64,000 bases of DNA. It comes from Dysidea avara (taxonomy: Eukaryota; Porifera; Demospongiae; Dictyoceratida; Dysideidae). The notes under the pieces were generated by a model that did no database searches, had not been told where the DNA came from, and saw nothing but the letters and a program-made list of their open reading frames with translations. Position 1 is the stretch's first letter. Every line of letters begins with the position of its first letter. This document shows, piece by piece, positions 24,298-36,725 of this stretch. Location: NCBI RefSeq assembly GCF_963678975.1, contig NC_089280.1, positions 19,211,863 to 19,275,862 of the forward strand, given 5' to 3'. The position numbers and the translations under genes are program-made.

Positions 24298-25730
24298 GTA
24301 AGTTTTGTGTTGTTTTGTAATCTTTTCAAGCCATGCAATGTATGTAGAATACTTTAAAACTTTTAAAAACGTACTGTCGGGTGGAAGGTAGTCACTGGTA
24401 CTTACTTTAAAGTGTGTAGTTACTTCGCTCTGGTTAGCGATTTTCAGCTCCAGAGCAATTTTCTGATGGCTGTGTCATCAGCTCAAAAGTATAAACTACT
24501 TCAAAGTCGGAATAACAATGCCATAATTGAAACTACAACTCCACCTTAAGTATTTTTGCATCATTGTGGTACCTCCACTTTAGTTGTTTACCTTTATAAG
24601 TTGTTAACTTGACGTTTTTACTTAGCCACTTGCCTATGGGTGTACATCATTGTATTGAGAAGTGTGCAGTGGGTGAAACATATTTGCTCACCACAAAGCA
24701 TACAAAGATCACTGAGATCTGATACGATCTGAAGTTACTCTCATTACATGTACAAACTTGCAGCTAGAAGCAACTGCAGTTTCAAGACAGTCCAGATTGC
24801 TAGATGGCTTCCTGATTCAATTGTGCCATTTTCCCCTTTAAAATGTATGGAGAGCCCTGGAGAAAAAATGTACCTTTTTTCAGTTTTTAAGCACTGTGCA
24901 TGCCAAAGTAGCTAATTCCAACCCAACAAACTATATATTTCTGAGATCAGCAATCAATACTCTATCTAGTGAGCATATAAAAAGCCCAAATTTAAAAATC
25001 AGGCTGAAATGCCTACTAGTGTATCGATCGCCGCAGGCACGGCGTTCAGAGATGCATTGACTACTCTACTAGAGTGTTTTGTACACTTCATTTAAAGCTG
25101 TGCATGTGACTGGTAATTGTATGATGCCTCAGGATGGTGGATATTGCAGGTCACCCTTGCGGGATCAGTGGCTTAAATTGAAGTGACTGCTCTATTAGAG
25201 TAGTCAGTAAATGCACTATATACAACAACAAGTACAGTATCAACATCTCAATTGACATTATAATGTTTACTCCTATAGGCTGCATGCCTAGCATAGCATA
25301 GCTACATGCATGCCTATGAGACAAAAATCCATTAAGGTGATTTGTCACTATATTATAGCTATCCCTCTGTCCCTCAGTAAACAAGTGATTAAATCAGTAC
25401 AGTTGTTCAATAGGAGAGTTTGAAAATCACAAAAGTGCATTGTCAGGATAAGATATAGAGGTTTGTGAAGCTTCCAGAAGGCTGCATGGCTTGATATGGT
25501 GTCTCCAATTATTGGTATCATCAACTAGTATCACCAACTGTATGGAAGATCATCTTATTGACAGCTGATATCATAGGCTGCTTGGTTGCATGGTAAGTTC
25601 TATGATATTTACATGAATTTGAACTATACATATTAAATAGCTCATCCTTTAATTTAATTCTACCATCTGCTACTATAATCTGCAATGATTACACCAAAGA
25701 GATATCTATTATGTATGAAACTATGCCAAA
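24298..25730 (+). other. Putative intron or intergenic stretch
   Basis: Contains two copies of the recurring CTCTATTAGAG-type motif (about 25058-25080 and 25180-25205) and otherwise no supported gene. If the exon at 24216 is real this is its intron. Confidence 0.35.
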
Positions 25731-25734
25731 ACAG

Positions 25735-26023
25735 CCAAGCTGTATAAAGGGGTGTGGCCCAAAAAAACAGGGTGAACAAAGATCTGAAATCCAAGGTGGT
25801 GGTCAAGAAATGGCTGTGATGGTAGGTTAATAAAAAAAATTACAATTTAGGTGAATTTGTGTGATTTCACTAGGATTTGGCTCTAAATTCACTAGAATTA
25901 ATAATTTTTGCCATTAACCTACCATCACAACCATTTCTTAGCTGAAACCTTGGAATTTGCATCCTTTTTCACCCTAGCTTTTTTGGAGGCAGCACCCTTT
26001 TTTCAGCTTGCAATTGACCGTTT
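25735..26023. mobile_element. Foldback element at the left edge of duplication unit A
   Basis: The left arm (CAAAACAGCCAAGCTGTA, GGTGTGGCC, ATCCAAGGTGG, GGCTGTGATGGTAGGTTA) is mirrored by the right arm (TTAACCTACCATCACAACC, TTGGAATTTGCATCC, AATTGACCGTTTTGG) with decay. It is a diverged copy of the nearly perfect palindrome at 45390-45711. Directly to its right lies the block shared with 36343, so the element marks the duplication boundary. Confidence 0.7.
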
Positions 26024-26235
26024 TGGTATGGATATCACTTCCTTTTGTATTTGTATACTCCAAAGCTGACCTGTGTCTGGCTTTGGAGCTTCCTTTGCTT
26101 GTCTCTACAGAAACCAGGAAGAGATTAAGAGCTGAATTTTTGTTTGCTATCTTTCAGTTCACCTACTTTGCTTAGAATTATGCAATTATTTTAAAATTAA
26201 TACTGTATCAAATTATTACATGAACTCTCTCCTAC

Positions 26236-26345
26236 AGGTTGACTTGTTTGTAACTGAACTCTCTATAGGTGAGTTGTTGTAGCTGAACTCTATACAGGAT
26301 GAATTGTTTGTAGCTGATCATGAACTCTCTATATAATGGTAAAGA
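26236..26345. repeat. Short minisatellite related to the 46-49.6 kb array
   Basis: Three to four degenerate units of the TAGCTGAACTCTCTACAGG type. It follows the same foldback-plus-GACCTGTG block order as the large array in unit B, at a corresponding but much shorter scale. A matching remnant lies at about 36536-36632. Confidence 0.75.
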
Positions 26346-27814
26346 CTTGTTTGTGACAATAGTGACGCAGGCAGGGGATCTGAAACACATATAACTGAAA
26401 TTAACAATAAGTGATTGTACGTAAAACACGAGACTTTAGACAGTGTAGAGCAATACATATATAATTCAGCTGCATTAGAAGTCACCCTGACAACAACAAG
26501 ATATTCTAATATAGCAACTACGTAGCTCTATAAAATAGTCAGGCATGTGAAATTATACTAATCAGTCACTATCCCAGTAGGGACCTGCAAAGAAGGATAC
26601 TGAAAGCCTGTGTAACAAGGAGACCGAAACATGATACTAAAACTCTGTTGAATACAGAAAAAAAATGAATAATGAGCTTCCTGCCCTCATTGGTTTAGGT
26701 TAACGTTTCTGATCCGAAGTATAAAGTTAACAATAATTCCAAACAAAGAGAGGACTTGTGTGGTAAGTGTCAGTGCAGGCTGACTTACTGGTGTGTGCCT
26801 GTGTGGAGTATATATATATATATATATACTAAGCTTGTGTATATAGCATACTCCATGCATGCAGGGGGGCTGGAGGCATGCTCCCTCAGGAATTTTTTAG
26901 TGAATAACAAGTGAAGCATACTGATTTACTGTGGTTTGATCAGATACATATGCATTATGTAGGCTTACCAAATATGCTGGCATAATTTAGGACAGATATT
27001 AAGATTTTTAATTAAAGTGTGTAATGCACTTACCAAAATAAGCAAACAATGAACACATTATTAACTGTCCACATATCACATACACATGTAATGTGTTTGT
27101 TGACATCATTCAAATGTTACAGAAATAAGATATTTTTAGTAACTAATAGTCTAAGAGCAGTCACTTATTGTGTATATAGTGAACATGCTGATATACCTAA
27201 TAAAACAATCAGCTCTCTGTGATTTGGAAAGTGCTTTAAGCACAATTGGCTCAAGCCTAGCATTTCGCTATGCAAAAAGAGTCTATAGAATTTAAAGTCG
27301 TCCATGCAGGGATTATCTGATAGGTGCTAACCATAGAGTTTATAGTGAAGAGCAATATTTTCAAGTTACTAGTTTAGCCATCTACACTGTATTATTGCAG
27401 TCAAATATATAATACCCATACAGTGTGTGTACGCTGATATGTATGAGGCTGCCTGTAGATGTATGCATGCAACTATAATGAATTACATTATATGTAATAT
27501 GTACATTATATGTAATGAATTTTGTGTGTAGTATAGTGTGTCTGTGTACATATGACAATGTACTCTATACACTATACGTGTGTGTGGATATCATACAGCT
27601 GTCGATGTTCCAGTATTTCACTGTACATGGGTAGATTATGTGGTTGTTGTTTTACCGTACAGTAGTTAAGAATCAAACCAATGAACTTCAATCAATTTTT
27701 GTTTGCAAATAAAGTACAGAAACAAAATAGCCTAGTGTGTGTGCATGTAATGATAACAAAAACAAAATAATCTTTAAGCCTAGTGCATGGTTATCAGTCT
27801 ATCACTGGTAAAGT

Positions 27815-28556
27815 TCATAAGCTCTCATGAATATCCACTTTGATATAGTTGATGGTGTATTGCTCGTTGGTATTCTCCCTGTATACTTCAAGCCACAGAC
27901 CTTGACAAGGTGAGATAGAGCTGGTGTACCCAATTGGAGAAATCAAACCACTATCAATAGCAGTGAAGCATGATCCCCAACGTCGACGTGGCTTAATACT
28001 TATGACAAATTCCTCTGGTAGAATGGTTGAAGTATGAGTAACACCAGAAAATGTGCGGCTTGATGTGAAGGTGTCTCCCATTGTTGCCTGTATTCCACGA
28101 CAACGATCTCGAACTCCTTCCTCTCTCATTTCAAATCCTATTCCTCTACGTCCATCAGATAGAAAGAACTTTGGGTCACTGTCTCGATTCCTCACTCCAC
28201 TTTCTAATCCTATAGTAATGACTGCCACAACATCAGCACTACTTTGCAGGATATTGGCTGGTACAAGTGGTAACTTGAAAAGACGACCATTCGTTGTACC
28301 AGCAGTAGTGTAACGGAGTTCTGTTGTTGTAACTGAATCAGGAGTGACAGTAAAATCTGCTTCGGCACGTATATCATTTGGAGTATACAGCCTGAAGAAG
28401 GGTATGTATGAAATCTTTGTTTCACTAGTCCTTATCAGCTGAAAGGAAGATTATATATTTATCTACATAACTCTATGCATCAGGTTGGCTCCTTACCTCA
28501 GACTGAGCTTGAAGGAAAGAGCACACTATTAGCATGGTCACTATCATCATCTTCAT
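27815..28556 (-). CDS. Secreted protein of unknown family, copy A1
   Basis: Two exons: 28556-28497 (20 codons, MKMMIVTMLIVCSFLQAQSE, a signal peptide) and 28438-27815 (207 codons plus stop), joined by a 58-nt intron with GTAAGG donor and CTTTCAG acceptor, phase 0. The mature protein of about 205 residues is rich in T, S, I and V, with few cysteines (RDRCRGIQ, WGSCFT, SPCQG), aromatic blocks IPFFRLYTPNDI near the start and GLWLEVYREN near the end. This looks like an all-beta extracellular domain; no known family is recognised. A near-identical gene is at 38110-38851 and a diverged one at 62352-63110. A TATA box lies about 60 nt upstream of the ATG. Confidence 0.85.
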
Positions 28557-28611
28557 TGTTTCTCTTGAATCACTAAGAAATGCTGTGTGAGTCTACTAGA
28601 TGTAATTCTGT

Positions 28612-28619
28612 CTTTTATA
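28612..28619 (-). promoter_or_regulatory. TATA box of copy A1
   Basis: TATAAAAG on the minus strand, about 56-63 nt upstream of the ATG at 28556, at the right distance for a start site giving a short 5' leader. The identical box is present upstream of copy B1. Confidence 0.6.
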
Positions 28620-28954
28620 CTCCACATTGTGTTGTAAACAGGATGATGAACATCCTGAATCTTTATGAATATACCTAAGCTCAGGGTGGTTCCAGACACT
28701 TCAGTGACTGGTTTCCAACTCCCCTCAATGCAAATTTTATGATGTGAAGCATAATAATTAATAGCAAACCTCTACATACTGTAGAAAAGTTGCAGTGATA
28801 TTGTTAGCTGTATACAAATATAAAGTGCAAGAGGAACCACAAAGTAATACGTATATGGACTGTGTTCCAGAGAGGTCTGGGGGCGGACCCTAAACATTCT
28901 GTAAGATTTGATAACAGCTTATTATATGTTCAGTAGAGACATGGAAGATCATGC

Positions 28955-29206
28955 TGTGACCAAATTTGCGAAAAGGGGTCTTCCACACACATCCAATTTG
29001 TTAACTTTGATGGTTCATAACTTCAGGTTGGAAAATGCTAACGACATGAAATTTAGTCAGCAGTGAGCAACAATATACGTAGCTTAACAGGTGGAGAAAA
29101 TTTTAAGCTTGTATATTATGCTTACTGAAATTTAAGTTATGGTCCTTCAAGTTCTTACAATTGGATGTGTGTGGAAGACACCTTTTTTTTTGCAAATCCA
29201 GTCATC
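28955..29206. mobile_element. MITE with TGTGACC ends and GGGTCTTCCACACAC arms, unit A
   Basis: Left arm TGTGACCAAATTTGCGAAAA plus GGGTCTTCCACACACATCC is mirrored by GGATGTGTGTGGAAGAC and a decayed TTTGCAAATCCAGTCA. The middle holds a non-coding AACTTCAGGTTGG-type core. Sister copies are at 39241-39487 (by duplication) and 45877-46106 (independent insertion with better-kept ends). Confidence 0.7.
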
Positions 29207-32200
29207 TATAGTACTAAATAGTTATATAATGCAGCTATTCCCACAATCTATAAGAAAAGCCAAATCCCTATACAATTTAACATGTACATATCGGTGAATG
29301 AAAATGAATTCAAAATGATTTAGCGAATAAACGTGAAGATGTCCACATGTGATCAACAAGCAATCTACTGTAGATTAGTGGAAGTACATCGACCTCATCC
29401 TTGTATTCTTACAGTTAGGATGAAGAAATACTTCATCATGAATGAAGCATTGAGCTTGCTGCTATTTTTAGTGAGTTTCCTGCAATACTGCAATCGTACC
29501 AACCATTTTTGGTAGATTCAAATGACTTCAGTTGCTTGAATGTAGTGAATATTGTAATAGTATACCATAATGGCAACCAAATGTTCTAGTAATTATTGCT
29601 CTACTAGAGTAGTGGGATGCATGATTCAAAAGACACTTGCTTTACAAAACCTCAGAAATGCCCTTAGATCTGCCCTAGAGTTACGAATAGCAAGCAATAA
29701 ACCAATCAAAAGTTTCAAAATTTATTGGGACGTGTGATCATGATTTAGTTGTGGGTTAACGATTTCTCCATTACAGAAACTAATTCTTTGTATGAGGACT
29801 AATCATGACATTTTGTTTCGTGTTGTTTGACACTGAATTATGTGTCGGTTGCTTGGATGGACTACATCAAATCCTTAGACAGTATTGCTAACAGTTAGTT
29901 GGTAACTGTACAAGTTGTCAAGTCATGCCACCTCTCCCCACACAAACAAGCCACATGTGTCGTTTGCAATTTATGGTATATAAGAAAATTATACTATTGA
30001 GAGCGGAACTTTTAGTTCCAAATCCTTAAAATACTGCCTTAACAAAGGCTAATAATGAAAACACTGCACTCAAGGGGTACTGCATAAGAAGCTATAGTAC
30101 TATTAGCTAAAGTCACCGGTAAAAATTATCTAATCAGAAACAGCCAACCTGAGGGTGGTAATGATAATGTAATACTTGACAATTAAGTGAACATGTGTGA
30201 TAACATCATCTGGAGTATCTGAATGCTGGGAATGTTTTTAAAAAACAACACTTGCATGGAGTAATAATCGAATATAAGAAATATAAGAATAACCTTACAG
30301 ACATAGAACATGTACTCAAAGTATGAAATAATTAGCATTTTTGCCATTTTACTGCATGGAGTTTGTCAACTATATCAACTATAAGGATTATTTTATTCAT
30401 TCAAGTTAAAATCAACATGGACCAAATTGCATACATGCATATACATATGTATTGGAATTATTCTAGTACAAATTTTTCAGCTGTATATTTACCCAATATA
30501 CACTATAATATAGTTACGTACCGTATTGCTGTTGAACATAACAAATTAATTCACCAGTTACCAGATGCTATAGTACATATACAAATCTGTACTGTGGAGT
30601 GGATACCTTAGCATGGCATGTCTCAACCATGGAATGTCTTGATTATGTATCAGGGTGTCCTGATTTTGAAGTCAGTTTATGTACCAAGAGACACTGTGGT
30701 ACCTAACTATGTAACTTCATGTAAGTGTCAACAGGATCATTGTTTGCATGATTCTTATTACTATAATATTATAGCTGTTAATAACAGTTTGTAAATGTTT
30801 CAAAGCCTTATGCATTAGCACCTGTATGGGTATGTCCCTGCAATGAAGTTTGTATATGACAAAAGGAACAAACCACAAATGCAGTTATTTAAACTAATAA
30901 ACTGATCTAGCATTAGATGTGTACAGCTAATTACATGCTAAGCTATAATATATTAAAATACTTCTCATATATACATTATAATATAAAACATGCCACAATC
31001 ATCTTCAGTTTACATGCTAATGTGTTCTTACATAACTATATATACAGCCTGTACATGCTGATGACTGTGCCAAATGGTGAAACTCTCATCTTTTCTGGCC
31101 AGTTTAGATTGACTATCAAGCACATATGTACTAAATACTGTATATTAGTATAGATATACAATAAACAAACTGTATCATTACTTTTAACCCTATATAGCTA
31201 TACATACGTACGTAGTATGGATCTATTTTAGAGAGGATGTAGTCACAGCCACGGCTGAGTGACTGTAGTACCCTAGTGCACTCTCTTGAGCCGCAATGCT
31301 ACTATCTCTGACAACCAGTGACTTAATAATATATGGTTAACAGCATGAAAGAAAAAACAGGGGAATATTTTACTGATCTAGCAATGCATTTTAATGATTT
31401 TGTACTGCTTATACAAGTTTTGATTTATCTGGTCTTTGTATCTAGGTGCTGTTTCATATAAAGTAACTATGTAAGTGGTTTTTAGGGTGAACAGGGTTTC
31501 CATTATTCTAAAGTTTTTCTCTATATAAGTTATAAAAAGTAACTAATTTAAACTAGCAGGATAAACAGAAATTACTTGACTGTCTTTCATGTTAGGGTTT
31601 GCATGTTACAAGTTTGTGAAAACCTATTAAGGAAGGAAAAGACTTGTCAGATTCACTGCAACATTTTGCTACTATACAGCTGCAATGAATGCATAACTAA
31701 CTTCATAGACTTCTTTTCAATCATGCCCGTTATATGTACTATAATACGTACATGACTGTTGCTAAGGCACAAATAAGGACTAAAGCTTGAGTGAAAAGCT
31801 TTTACTTTTACCGCTCCAGCCTATAGCTGTATAACCAGGACATATTGTTGAATGTTTGAACAAGGATACAGTGTAACAGCCCGTGGTTGATGCTGTTGTT
31901 TTCCTGACAATGTTAGAGGAATTTTATAAAGGTTTTTTTAGCAATTTATGTACTATTGATATTATGTACATCAAAAATAGTGAAACATAAAAAATAGTGA
32001 AACATAAATTTGGCTTTGCTTTTAGTAGTAAAAGTATACAAAGTTAAGGAATTACTAGTGGATTTTAAGTGCCCAAGGTGAAACCAACTAATAAGCATTT
32101 AAAAGCACATATAATGATCCAACAGATAATTTTTAAATAATCAGTTAATCACAAAAATATGTCCATACCTTTCACAGCTGGAAACTTATGCAACTCAGTG

Positions 32201-32510
32201 TGCATGACTGTTGGATAGTTTTAAATGTTTTGGATGTGTATAACAGTTCAGTAACATGGGATTCTGCAAACTACTTGTATATTTCAATCATGGTCATGCA
32301 TAGAGTATCATTTCTGAAAGAGTGCTACACAAGTTTGAAGGATAATGTCTTTTTTTCATTCTAAGATTTGCTTCTTATTACACTTCAACAATCATGGACA
32401 TATCCAGGATTCTATTAAGGTGGTTTCCAGATTTCAGGGGTCTAGTGAGTTACATGTATAGATATAGGAGTCTGGGGGCCCAGTCCCCAACTGCTGACAG
32501 ACATATACAT
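29207..32510. other. 3.3 kb of unit A without a supported gene
   Basis: Aligned with about 39.5-43.3 kb of unit B throughout. Reading frames are not conserved between the two units, which argues against hidden exons. The recurring CTCTACTAGAGTAG motif occurs near 29601. Confidence 0.55.
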
Positions 32511-33044
32511 ACCCTTCTTCAGGCTGTATACTCCAAATGATATGCGTGCTGAAGCAGTCACTCCTGATTCAGTTACAACAATCGCACTGACCTATACTAC
32601 TGTTGGTACAACTAATGATCATCTTTTCAAGTTACCGTTTGTATCAGCCAATGTGTTAGACAATAATGCTGACATTGTGGCAGTCATTATACTATAGGAT
32701 TAGAGAGTGCAGTGAGAAATATGGACAGTGATCCAAAGTTCTTTCTATCTGATGGACAGGATAGAATAGTTTTTAAAATAAATAAAGGAGTTCGAGATCA
32801 TTGCCATGGAATACAGGCAATAATGGGAGATACATTACATCAAGCAGAACAATTCCTGGTGTTACCAACACTTCAACCATTCTACCGGAAGAATTCGTCA
32901 TAATTATTAAGCCACATCGACATTGGGGATCATGCTTCACTGCCATTATGTAATAGTGGCTTGATTTCTCCAATTGGGTACACCCGCTCTATCCTAACTA
33001 TAGACACTGTCAACTATATTAAGGTGGATCTTCATAAGAACTGA
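32511..33044 (+). pseudogene. Decayed secreted-protein gene, copy A2
   Basis: The plus strand encodes, with frame breaks, IPFFRLYTPNDMRAEA, ADIVAVI, SDPKFFLSDG, CHGIQAIMGDT, SGLISPIGYTRS and a final YIKVDLHKN, the same blocks as the intact copy A1 in inverted orientation. Several frameshifts are present and the WLEVYREN block is lost. Comparison with unit B shows that the signal-peptide exon and intron have been deleted here: CCCCAACTGCTGAC joins directly to the CATACATACC region. Confidence 0.85.
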
Positions 33045-34289
33045 TGAACTTTTAGAGCAGTACTAGTTTTGAAAACCATGGACTAGAGCTTTGTTGTATA
33101 TGCACACACCAGGCTATATAATTTATATATTTTGTTTGTTGTAAGACACAATTGCAATAGATTTCAGCAATATAATTATAATGATCAGTAAATGTATGTT
33201 TTACACAGTCAAGTCACAGCTTTATCATAACTTTACTTAATGAGATTACAATATAAAATGCTAACTATAAAAAGAATCAAATTGTTGAAACTATAGTGAT
33301 ACTGTATATACGTAGAAAGACCAGTTCTATTTCTCCTCACTATGGTAAGCAATGATGATGGCACAAAGGACTGCAAAGACGAGTCTCATTCAAATGCATG
33401 ATAACAATTCTGCATATCGATCAACTCCAAGGTAGCTTGTCTGTCAGATGTTATAAACATCTCAATGACAAGACCTCACATTTAAGTGTCTCATCATCAA
33501 AAACAACAGGTACAAGAGAGGTCACAATAAAGAAAAAAGTTTGCATGTGAAGTACATGCATGTGTATTGTGTTTCTAATAAACTTAACACTTTAAGTGAC
33601 CTTGAGGCTTGTATGAGACATTTGAGTTACAAACTGACATTGTCCTTCACTTACTGTATTAGAGTTTACAGAATAAGACTGCATATGTAGCATGTATCAA
33701 AATGCTCTCATAATGTTACTATGGAAATATTAACACACATGGGGATTATTTTGCTCTTCCCCAAGTGACACTAGAACCTGCTGTCAAGCAAAACTGCATG
33801 CCCATTGAGTCAGGAACCATAACTGTTGTCTTAATTTGTAAAGTACTGAACACCACATAATGGCACATATCAAATGATGGCATGTTACATTTCAGCATGA
33901 ACAAAGCTGCTGCATCATCACACTATAGTGATGCTATACTGCTTATGTACTTCTGGTATATCCTGTCTTTGTATCTATATTAGTCTTACTATTAATTGGT
34001 GAATACTTTTTGTTACCACTCCAAGGATGCAGGTACACTGTATAGGTTACTAGGTTACCATATTTCCATCATTCCATAGTCTTCCTCTCTAAGGTATAAA
34101 CTAATAATTTATAATAGCAACATAAACAGAGGCTGTCCTTGGCTTCAAGTTTAAGGTTTATATGTTTATGAAAATGTAATAGGAAGGTATTTTCATGGTA
34201 AGGTCCCTTTCTATTTTCCATAGCTCATATAGCAAACTTTAGACAGACACTAATGCATTAATAGTACTACTAGTTAACAAAGGAACTTC
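33045..34289. other. Non-coding part of unit A
   Basis: Aligned with about 44.05-45.2 kb of unit B. No reading frame is conserved between the two units. Nothing else recognised. Confidence 0.55.
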
Positions 34290-34294
34290 ATACT

Positions 34295-34610
34295 TATTCT
34301 TATTAGTACTTTACAGTGTCCAGCACTGAAGGTTTGACAGCAACATGTACTGCAGCCTTTGGATTATCCTAACCTAACAGGAACTGGAGCCTTTTGTAAT
34401 GATTACTTAACTTAACTAACAATAAGGTGAAACAGAAAAGGGCCAAAGAAAGGAAAAAAATCCCTCCTACCCCAGGATTCGAACTGCAGGCCACCCAATG
34501 TCTAGTCGAGCGCCACACTCAGTCTCCTCCAGGAGGGATGGATTTTCTTCCTTTAAACCTAAGTATTTATTCTTACTAGTACTTTACAGTGTCCAGCACT
34601 GAAGGTTTGA
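34295..34610. repeat. Direct repeats flanking a unit-A-specific insertion
   Basis: A block of about 43 bp beginning TATTCTTATTAGTACTTTAC and ending ACTGAAGGTTTGA occurs at 34295-34337 and again at about 34568-34610 with one change. Between them lies about 230 bp with the tRNA-like sequence. Unit B has neither block nor insert here, going straight from the GGAAACTT region to CTAGCTGCTAATTAAG. Confidence 0.65.
34460..34539 (-). ncRNA. tRNA-like sequence, probably the head of a tRNA-derived SINE
   Basis: On the minus strand the 80 nt start ATCCCTCCT and end AGGAGGGAT, a perfect 9-bp acceptor-like stem. GCAGTTCGAATCC is a good B box, and GTGTGGCGCTCGACTAG resembles the D and anticodon arm region of a leucine or serine tRNA. 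The T-stem pairs poorly, so it is unlikely to be a working tRNA. It is absent at the matching place in unit B. Confidence 0.55.
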
Positions 34611-35565
34611 TATTACTAGCCACTAATTAAGTATTCCAGCTCTTTTGCAATCAAATTTAATTATGTGGCTGCACATTCATCAAAGATAAGAAAACATTTT
34701 GGCATCATCTTTATATTAGTACAATGAATCTGGAACAACATTTATGGACAGGTGTAGATATTTCACTGATTATAATATGTAGGTAGTAGCTGTTACAGCT
34801 ACCATATTTCATATAGTAGTAATTGTGAACTGTTAAATGTAGTACATTAGATCTGGTGTAATATTGCCTACTCACATTGTACATGTTTTAAGTGTTATAG
34901 GTAGTTACTGTTAATAATATGCTCATTATGCATCCACAACTAGTTCAGATATATTATATAATATGATTTGCATAGTAAGTATTATACATATAAAGCAGTA
35001 GGGCATTGTGAATGCAGTATCCAACTTATCATTAAGTATCAATGTAGGCATACTATTGTATCCTCGTACATCAAGTTATTACTTTAAATTTATGGATTAG
35101 GAACTACAGATTCACTTAAACAGATTAACTGAAACCTGTATGTAAGAGCAACCCCAACTTGAAAATTTAATTTTCCCATGTAGCCACACAAAGGAAACAT
35201 GTGACTTGTTGTTATGGGGTGAGTTACAGTGACTCGACCACTTGTGCAGCTATCAACCACATAATTGTCATACAAATCAGCCTAGTGTACGCATATATAT
35301 AATATTCACAAATATGCTTTTGACACAAAGTATTGAGTCATCATGATTATTTACCATACAGTAATGTTTGCATGTACTGTATATGGTATACCCTTTCATG
35401 TTGTCAACCATTGTCAGCACTATATCTGACTGGATAGCAACTCTAATCTAAATGCATACAGTATATTCAACAGTGGTACATATAATTAATTTTGGTACAT
35501 TGTACATTAAAAGTTAAGACAATTGTCTTATATACCAACTCCTAATATAAACCTATTACTGAAAG

Positions 35566-36158
35566 TCAAGATGAACTGTTGCCAATGTTTTTCTTAAATA
35601 GAAAACATTGGGTGACTGTATATGTCTCATGGGAGGCTGTTCCAATCATTGACCACTCTTTGAGAAAAGCTATATTTCCTGGTGTTGAAATGACTATACT
35701 GTTTATATCCAATATTTCTTGTAGATGTACAGTTATTGATGGCAAAGAAATTCTCAAAGGGACATCCACTTATGCCTCGAATTATCTTGGGGGTAACTTC
35801 GTGAATTTACGTATTCTCGTGTTTCTCCCTATAGAGTCCGCGATTGTTGTCAGAAAGAAGTTGCACACAACGCTTAGCTTGTTCCCAGTGCTTTTCTACG
35901 CTGATAGAATTGAAGACAAGTTAGAGAACAATTTGTATGGATCGTTATCATGTCCATTCTACGTCTTCCATATAACAAACTTAGTAGATTAACGGTGCTC
36001 AACCTTTCACTATATGGGTCATTCTTGAGTTGCACAACTGGTCGTGTTGCTCGTCTCTGTACCTGCTCTAACAGACGTATATCAACCAACTGGTAAGGGT
36101 TCCAAATCACTGAGGCATAGTATAGGTGAGGACGGATTAAATACAATGTTTGAAGCAT
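35566..36158 (-). pseudogene. LINE reverse-transcriptase C-terminal fragment, unit A
   Basis: The minus strand gives LIRPHLYYASVIWNPY, LLEQVQRRATRPVVQLKND, YSERLSTVNLLSLLYGRRRMD and, after an interruption, segments such as AFLKEWSMIG in shifted frames. These are the standard C-terminal blocks of CR1/Jockey-type LINE reverse transcriptase, from a different subfamily than the copy at 16.5 kb. About 155 bp near 35789-35945 interrupt the LINE relative to unit B. Confidence 0.75.
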
Positions 36159-36287
36159 GGTATAATTGATTGCACATCATTTGAGTATGACTATGATTGT
36201 CATTATGCATACATATAATATGGCCTGGTCTAGTATGGATTTCACCACACTCTTACAATCTGTTCAAAATTATCATGCAAACGACTA

Positions 36288-36318
36288 AGTACGGTGGAAC
36301 CTCAGTTATCCAAAATCT
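36288..36318. repeat. Possible solitary pogo/Tigger-type terminal repeat
   Basis: CGGTGGAACCTCAGTTATCC resembles the CAGTxxAACCTCxxTTATCC ends of pogo/Tigger elements and follows a TA. No partner end was identified. It lies just left of the unit B boundary. Confidence 0.25.
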
Positions 36319-36639
36319 TGGAAACCTCCTGCAGTCGCTGCATGGTATGGATATCACTTCCTTTTGTAATTGCATACTCCAAAGCTGACCTGTGTCCAGC
36401 TTTGGAGCTTCTTTTGGTTGTCTTTCTTTACTGCAGAAAAGAGAAAGAGATCAAGGGCTGAATTTTTGTTTGCTATCTTTTCAATTCATATGCAATTATT
36501 TTAAAATTAATACTGTATGAAATTATCACATGAACTTTCTCCTACAGGTTGGCTTGTTTGTAGCTGAATTCTCTACAAGGTGACTTGTTTGTAGCTGAAC
36601 TCTATACAGGATGAATTGTTTGTAGCTGAACCCATAGGT

Positions 36640-36725
36640 GGTGGAAAGGGGGGAGGGGCTAGAGGGCTGAAGCCCCCTCAGTCTGTTGAGGGGGGATTTA
36701 GCCCCCCCCCTCCCCCTTCAGAATG
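36640..36725. repeat. G/C-run palindrome in unit B start
   Basis: AGGGGGGAGGGGCTAGAGGG and CTGAAGCCCCCTCAG are followed by a C-rich mirror (TTAGCCCCCCCCTCCCCC). This looks like a very short hAT-type end pair (compare GCTGAAGCCCCC at 53759), inserted next to the minisatellite remnant and not seen in unit A. Confidence 0.4.

Larger units (their letters stand above)
26024..36000. repeat. Duplication unit A (about 10 kb)
   Basis: From TGGTATGGATATCACTTCC this stretch aligns in the same orientation with unit B starting at 36343, at an offset near 10.3 kb that drifts with insertions and deletions. It includes an intact secreted-protein gene (27815-28556), a MITE (28955-29206), an inverted decayed gene copy (32511-33044), a tRNA-like element missing from unit B, and a LINE fragment. 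Coding parts are almost identical between units while non-coding parts show many small changes. Confidence 0.85.

Noticed and set aside
28053-28313. 86-codon plus-strand frame (and its twin at 38348-38608)
   Set aside because: Antisense shadow of the secreted-protein exon; the minus-strand frame has signal peptide, introns and paralogues.
34460-34539. A functional tRNA gene
   Set aside because: Acceptor stem and B box are good but the T-stem does not pair and no plausible anticodon arm is formed; a SINE head is more likely.
35579-35992. 137-codon plus-strand frame
   Set aside because: Antisense of the LINE fragment, which carries recognisable reverse-transcriptase blocks on the minus strand.
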